Shown here: piece after piece, positions 58,478-64,000 of the stretch | Position numbering within the stretch: position 1 is the stretch's first letter | Layout: every line of letters begins with the position of its first letter | Origin: Heterotrichella gracilis | Taxonomy: Eukaryota > Sar > Xanthophyceae > Tribonematales > Xanthonemataceae | Direction of reading: 5' to 3' | Length of the DNA stretch: 64,000 bases | Assembly: GCA_032358255.1 (NCBI GenBank) | Contig: JAULBX010026829.1 | Coordinates: forward strand, 1-64,000 | Position numbers and translations under genes: made by a program | Notes under the pieces: generated by a model | What the model was told of the DNA's origin: nothing | What the model saw: only the letters and a program-made list of their open reading frames with translations | The model's database searches: none

Positions 58478-61400
58478 TCACTGGAATACCCCAAAGGTGC
58501 TTGCATCCACAATGATAGACCTCACCGCACCAATGGACCCCAGCACCCCCACCAAGCTGCTCAAAATGATCCCGCCCCAGCTCAGCCAAAAGTGAATACT
58601 GGCAGGCGAGGGTTTCTTCAGCACCAGCCACACCACGGAGGGTATTGTGTAGGAGGTGGGGGTGGTGCCGAGCGCCCCCACCAGTCCCATGATGTCCCCG
58701 AAAAAGGGGAGCAGCACCGCAACAAATGTGGTGAAGGCCACGTAGGTGGAGCGGTACACTGCGCGGGTGGCAAAGCCCATTTTGAAGCCCCGGCGCACCA
58801 GCAGCTGCTCGATCATGTCGTACACAATGAAGCTGAACACCTGCAGGTAGGTTGCAAAGGAGCGGGGTACATATGTTGGGTATGTAAGAAATGCACATCA
58901 ATTGATGTGTATTTAATTGATTATCATTCAATTGGATAATATTTGAAATCTGGCGTCCAATACTCTTCAGTTAATGAGTACTCTGGGAAGTGAGTGACTG
59001 AGAACGATTGCAACTTTAGTCCCATGCAAGTAACACCTGGCCAAGTAAGTAAGTAAGTATTTCTTTCCAGCTCTGAAGCCAGGTTAGCTGGCCAAGTACG
59101 GTACACATATTAGATATAGCGGACCAGCCTGTATTGATTCTCTCACAATGCTCATGAGTGCACATGCTGCTGCAAGGCATGGAGGTTGCCAGAGAGTGGG
59201 GAATGACTTCCATGGATACCGGTAATACTGTATCTGCTACCTGGTACGACGCCAGCACATGCAGCACCACCGCCAGGTCAGCAAATATCATCACTCCCTT
59301 GGGGCGGTTGATGGTCAGGAGCACCTGCAAACCACAACTGCCAATTAATAATTAATTTAATTGCTCTCTGCACGCCTCTTCGGGAGCAGGAATCACCCCA
59401 CCCGGGAGGTGCGCATGTCCGTTCTTGGGGTGCGTGGGCCCCAATAGGAAGTTATGATACACATTATTATTTCTGCACTTTTGTCAAAACCCTCAATCAG
59501 ATGCAAATGGCCACGATCAGCTGCAATCGGATAGGATCAGATGCAACAAGGTCATGAAAACCCTAAGCAATTCTTAAACAGAGTCCCTCTCAGCAGGGCC
59601 ACCCGCGCACGCACATTTCCCTGCACGTTTCTCACATGCCAACAGGCTGTCAAAACAAACCCTAACCCAAACCCTACCCAACCCTCGCCCACGCACGTTT
59701 CCGCCCACTGTGTTTCCATACGCCCAGTATCCTGAGTAGGCCACCGTGAAGTAGCAGTATGCGGTGACCCCATACGCCACATAGATACCCAGCTCCATTG
59801 GCCTGACGTTACTCCCTTTGGGGTCCTGTGGGGATGGAACAAAGTAAACAACAATCTAACTTCGATCAATTCAATTTGAAGTGAAATATCTACATGAATA
59901 TACAGAACTGGAATACATGATACAAGTAAACAGAACCCCTTGTCTAGAATACATCCAAGGCATTGCCAAGGAAGAGACAGCGTGCAGGAGAGCCAGCCTG
60001 GTATATTACTCCTTCCCCAACCTGTTCCACACTGCCCACCACTACCGCCAGACCCTAAACCCTTAACAGATACCACGCAGTCTCTCTCTATACCTTTGGG
60101 GATGTTTTGTTCCCCTGGGTGTCCCTGGGAGGAATGGTGGACTGGATCTCAAGCGCAACGTTGTGGCCCCCATAGGCAAACGCTGCATTAGAAACCCCAT
60201 TTTAGTTCCCTGCAGCCGGATTGGCAACGAGCCTTGCTCAACCAATGCCAAGCACTTCTACCTTGGCAATATTTGCACCAAATGCCATGAAATAAATGTT
60301 ACCAAGTACCATACCATATATCAATAAATCAACAAATAAACTCTTTGCATTTACATGGTGGGCTGTTGGTCCTCACCTACAGTAGCGATGGCGTTGCACA
60401 CACCAAAAAAGATGTCAGCTGTGCTCTTCCCCTCTAGGTTGTACTGCACATTCTCCACTCTGCCATAAACCAGGGGGAGCACCCACGCGATGGTGGAATA
60501 CGTGAGGGAGCATGCGGCGCCAACCGCTGACACAACGCCAAGCTTGGTGAAGTTGGGGACCTGCGGCATCAGTTACTAAATGAATTAGTAATAAAACACA
60601 TACATTTAAGTTAATGTATTCTGGGGACCTGCAGTACCTGCAGCGGGTGTTGTGTGCTTGCGCATGCATCAGTCCCATGGGCGCAAAACGCTGATCATCA
60701 TTGGTTATGTTCAAAACGTACAGCGTGTGTCATTCCTGCTGGTGTAATATCATGGTGTGGCTCGTAGAACGTGAATTCACTCGTTTTGGCGTTAATACAG
60801 CTGGCAGCAAAATTGGACCCACCTGCGCAAGGATCACCTCAGCCACAGAGTACACCACGATCCATGCAGACAGCCCAAACGACTGGCACCCGTACGTGCC
60901 TGTAGCGGGGTCCAGCTGGTCTGCATCGCATGTCAGGTGCCAGATGCGCTGCAGGGATAAGCCGCCAGTGATTGTGTATGTGATGGCCCCCCCTACGCAC
61001 ACCATCAGTTGGAAGGGCAGGAGAGCCCAGAGGCCACGCTTTGGTCCTGAAGAGGCACGAGGAATGTGATTGTGAATAAAGCTATGGTTATCGTCCTGAT
61101 TGTGCATGTGTTTGTAGTGCTTACGGTGATGGCAGGTGCAGGTGCGATTGGGTGTGATTGCGGTTATGGCTGTCGGTGTGATGAAGTGGGAAGCACTGGA
61201 AGCACCACCAGCTTCACGCATGCATATGGATCACACCAAGACCACACTGGCACTATCAACGGTGTTGTAACCTCTGCACCACAATCAGTGCCTCACCGAA
61301 CGCATACTGTGTGAGCTGGTGGTATCTGTTCATGCGCTTGATGCTGCCATCCTTCTGAGGCTGCTCGTGAAGCCATGCCAGCTGCAGGATGGTGTAGAAG

Positions 61401-62013
61401 GAGATGATGGTGGCAAGAACAATCACAACCGTCCCTGCAGGTCACATGGGAGGAGGTAAGGGAACCCTATAGGCGAGGGAACTCTACAGTACAGCTAAAC
61501 CTGAATAGAAAAACCCTATGCAAAACCCCATACCCTATGATGACGCACCCATGTTGGCAAGGGTGCGTCCCGGGTGTGGCTGTGTGGAATACAGCACTTT
61601 GTTGTAGCTGGTAGCTAGCTCAAGTGATGGCGAGGGACGCAACATCAGCTTTACATCAGCTCCCTACCGGGCTAGGAGGCCTGCCCACCTGCATCGTTGT
61701 ACCAGTGCATATGATGCAGTGCACATCTTACTGGGTTTTGCAAAGGAACACATGTAACCCCACCTCCAGGCCACAGGAGGAAGGAGAAGGCGGAGGGCAG
61801 GCCCAGCACCCCCGCCCCCACCATTGCCGTAGTGTTGTGGTAGGCGGAGTGGGTCCAGTTGGCATCTGCGTTGGCCGTGATGGCGAGGTCTTTCTCCTCC
61901 TCCTCCGTGGGAACCCATTCACCCTTATCATTGTGAAGAGGGGTGGTGAGGTCGGCGGCGGAGTCTTCGCCGCCGCCAACACCACCAGCGCGCTCAACGT
62001 CGCTGTTCGTCAT
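58478..62013 (-). CDS. AAAP-family amino acid transporter
   Basis: Proton-coupled amino acid/auxin permease type membrane protein. Eight exons (minus strand): 61764-62013, 61297-61434, 60823-61046, 60377-60560, 60094-60182, 59697-59825, 59241-59324, 58478-58840; 486 aa. After a ~55-residue acidic cytosolic N-terminus, TM1 carries the family motif ([19 protein letters not shown]); then [53 protein letters not shown], the conserved [54 protein letters not shown], and a last exon with three to four helices ([36 protein letters not shown]). About eleven helices, as usual. Substrate cannot be told. A broken copy of exon 1 lies upstream. Confidence 0.93.
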
Positions 62014-63509
62014 TGTGCAAAAGTATTGGATGCGTTGGCCCTGCAGCCCAGGTGGTTTGGTTTAGATGAGATTGCCAGTTCCACACCAAATCAAGATTAA
62101 ACGCTTTATCTTGGGGATTCACCACTGATTTAGCCGAGCAGGCGAGGTGTTGCAATTGCGTGTGCCTCGGAAGGCATGCCTGCATGCCTTGGTCAAAACC
62201 TAGGTCTGATGCGCAACTAAAAGCGTTTTCTTCTTTCTTATTTGAACCAACGATGCAGTATGGCAATAAAATTTGGAGAATTGCATCCCGTGTGTATACT
62301 GGCGGTGCCTGCAGGAGCAGAATGCGCTGTAACTTCTAGGCAACGACGCCACAATGCATGCATGCATATGCAACACAGCGTGCAACTGTGACTGCGCAGC
62401 ATGCTCGAGCAGGATCTGCCACGGAGAATAAAGACAATGTTTTAAACATGTTGTGCGTTATATTACCTGTGGTAGCTTGTTGTCGAATGATGGGGGTTCC
62501 AAGAAGTTGAAGTTACTTGCAACTCGAACGACTGTTGATTGACTGGCCTGAAGATGTTTTCTTCTAGAGCTGTCCTCCTTACTGACAAGGCAACAGTTTG
62601 GAGGTTTTCAATTGGACAGTGGCAATTTGGGTGAGGCAAGCTTCTTTGGAAAGAGTGTGACGGGTCTAAGCGTGGCGAAACTGCCCACCGCGCCTTGACA
62701 CTCACAGCGCAATGCAACGTCACCGGTATACCTCGTGCAATATTCGTACTGACAACCTAGAATAGTGATGCTCACCGAAGGTATCTGCAAGCTGATGTTG
62801 CATCAGGCGCAAGAGCACCCCCATGGGCACACAGTACATGTGCACCTGCAGCGCACACATGTGCACCTGCAGAGCACCACTCATGGACACATGTGCACCT
62901 GCAGCGCACCACCCATGGGCACACAGTACTTGTGCACCTGCACCTACAGCCGTGGCCAACGCTTGCTACCATATATGGGTATATCTCATCTTTTCAGAGG
63001 CCATATACTTGTGCAGGCAGTTTAGGAGATGTACAAGCTTTCACATAGCTGGTGCTTTTGCTAAAGCTGCCACAAGCACTCAATCGCCGTGTTGCTGACA
63101 CTGGCAGGGCACTGTTGGCATTACTATTCTGGTCCATGACAGCAGTCACCTCAGCCAGGTTGTGGCACAAACCGAAGTGCACAAACGCTGCCGGACATCC
63201 TTTTGCAGGCTCTACCTGAAGTTACTGTATTCCTATGGACTTTGCATACTTCGAGGTGTTATGCATGGCCATGTGGCCGTGGCCGCAGAGTGCCCCACCT
63301 CACTTTTGCTGAGCTAAGATTGTGCACAGGACAGGGCTGCTCAGCTTAGTTGCTAGAAAACAGCAAGCATCAGCAACCAGATACCATAAACGTGATCGGC
63401 GGTTCTTATAAACCCTAACCTTGTGCGCCCAGGCGTTGCATGGCTCATGCACGTTCCTCGCATGGCTCATGCCTGCTGAAATGTGGTCACCAGCACTAAC
63501 ATGCACTCA
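62014..63509. other. Upstream region of the AAAP gene
   Basis: No gene seen. A local array of GTGCACCTGCAGCGCAC-like units interleaved with CATGGGCACACAGTAC lies at about 62818-62945. Confidence 0.45.
62818..62945. repeat. Short interleaved tandem repeat
   Basis: Repeated blocks CATGGGCACACAGTACNTGTG, CACCTGCAGCGCAC and CATGTGCACCTGCAG with a period of roughly 30 bp. Confidence 0.75.
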
Positions 63510-63790
63510 CTGGACCTATCAGCAGCGTGGTGTGGCTGGTAGCTCCAGTGATGGCAAGAATTGCACAAATAGCTCTCCTACCTGAAGGCCTGCCCACTTG
63601 AGGCGCGCACATGGCAGTGCACAGCCGATTGAGCCGCGCAGAAGGATCCTCTAGAAGCCTACCTCCTGGCCAAAGCAGGAATGAGAAGGCCAATGGCAGG
63701 CCCAGCACCCCCGCCCCCATGCCCACCAAGGTTCCTGGTGGTTACAGTGGTAGGCTGAGGCCTTGGTGCTGTACCAGGGCCCTGCAGGGT
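63510..63790 (-). pseudogene. Broken copy of AAAP exon 1 and part of intron 1
   Basis: Minus-strand [19 protein letters not shown] (63672-63728) repeats the AAAP TM1, with the donor kept (GGAG|GTAGGC). The stretch before it (TACCAC...) resembles AYHNTTA but is out of frame, with an in-frame stop close upstream. To the left, GGTAGCTCCAGTGATGGC and GAAGGCCTGCCCACTTG match AAAP intron 1 (61610-61690). No downstream AAAP exons follow, so this is a segmental duplicate of the gene's 5' end, not a working gene. Confidence 0.75.
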
Positions 63791-64000
63791 CTCGTACAAA
63801 AATCTACAACACTTTTGAAGATTTGATCTGCTTGGCTGTAAAGTACCATTCCCAGCTGTGATCATACGTCATTCGTGATTTTTCAGCGTGGTGATCGTGA
63901 TTCTGCGCGCTTCGAAGCATGGCGAGGCCAAACACGTCGCCTCTCGGCATGCATCACATGGCCACAAAGATCTGCACATGGTGCACTTTTTCAGGCTTTT

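Noticed and set aside
1-64000. Retroelements or virus-derived genes
   Set aside because: No reverse transcriptase, integrase, capsid or long terminal repeat signature was recognised in any frame.

Overview
The window is nuclear DNA of a green alga. Every gene I could rebuild is plant- or alga-like: a chloroplast-type starch branching enzyme, a gamma-carbonic-anhydrase-like complex I subunit of the plant gCAL type, plant-like transportin, DCC1 and AP-1 sigma, and an AAAP amino acid permease. Genes are intron-rich, coding exons are GC-rich, nearly all introns are GT-AG, and TAA, TAG and TGA all act as stops. Introns and some spacers are littered with the CCCTAAA/TTTAGGG telomere-type heptamer. 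I cannot name the species.

Layout, left to right. 207-2944 (+) MYND-finger protein, possibly starting left of the window. 3313-7102 (-) DCC1. 9163-15148 (-) transportin, 10 exons, 894 aa. 16987-18270 (-) AP-1 sigma adaptin, beginning with a 6-nt coding exon. 20145-21606 (-) gamma-CA-like protein, head to head with 22235-23261 (+) DJ-1/PfpI protein. 24908-27990 (+) unrecognised 407-aa protein. 29066-37872 (+) starch branching enzyme, 14 exons, 796 aa. 39285-40280 (-) TBC1D22-like Rab-GAP in one exon. 41093-42833 (+) small membrane protein. 43978-54196 (+) hydantoinase/oxoprolinase fused to a DUF917 module, 20 exons, 987 aa, with an assembly gap inside intron 5. 55189-57143 (+) secreted protein with two LysM-like domains. 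58478-62013 (-) AAAP transporter, with a broken copy of its first exon at about 63510-63790. Exon models were spliced by eye; reading phase was checked across every junction and agrees.

The genes do not form a pathway. They are ordinary housekeeping and metabolic genes: chromatid cohesion, nuclear import, clathrin sorting, mitochondrial complex I, starch synthesis, Rab control, amido-hydrolysis and amino acid transport.

The most unusual feature is in the introns. Again and again an intron holds one to four decaying copies of the edge of its own neighbouring exon, splice site included. I call these exon-edge echoes. They occur in DCC1, transportin, the 407-aa gene, the branching enzyme, the membrane-protein gene (at its 3' end) and the hydantoinase gene, often joined to CCCTAAA-type units. 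The clearest case is branching-enzyme intron 3, where exon 3 plus a telomere-like block is repeated head to tail. This looks like an active route of intron growth. Other items: a 178-bp MITE-like element with perfect 20-bp inverted ends, a perfect 38-bp inverted repeat beside the gap, two GC-AG introns, and a minisatellite of 3'-splice-site-like units.
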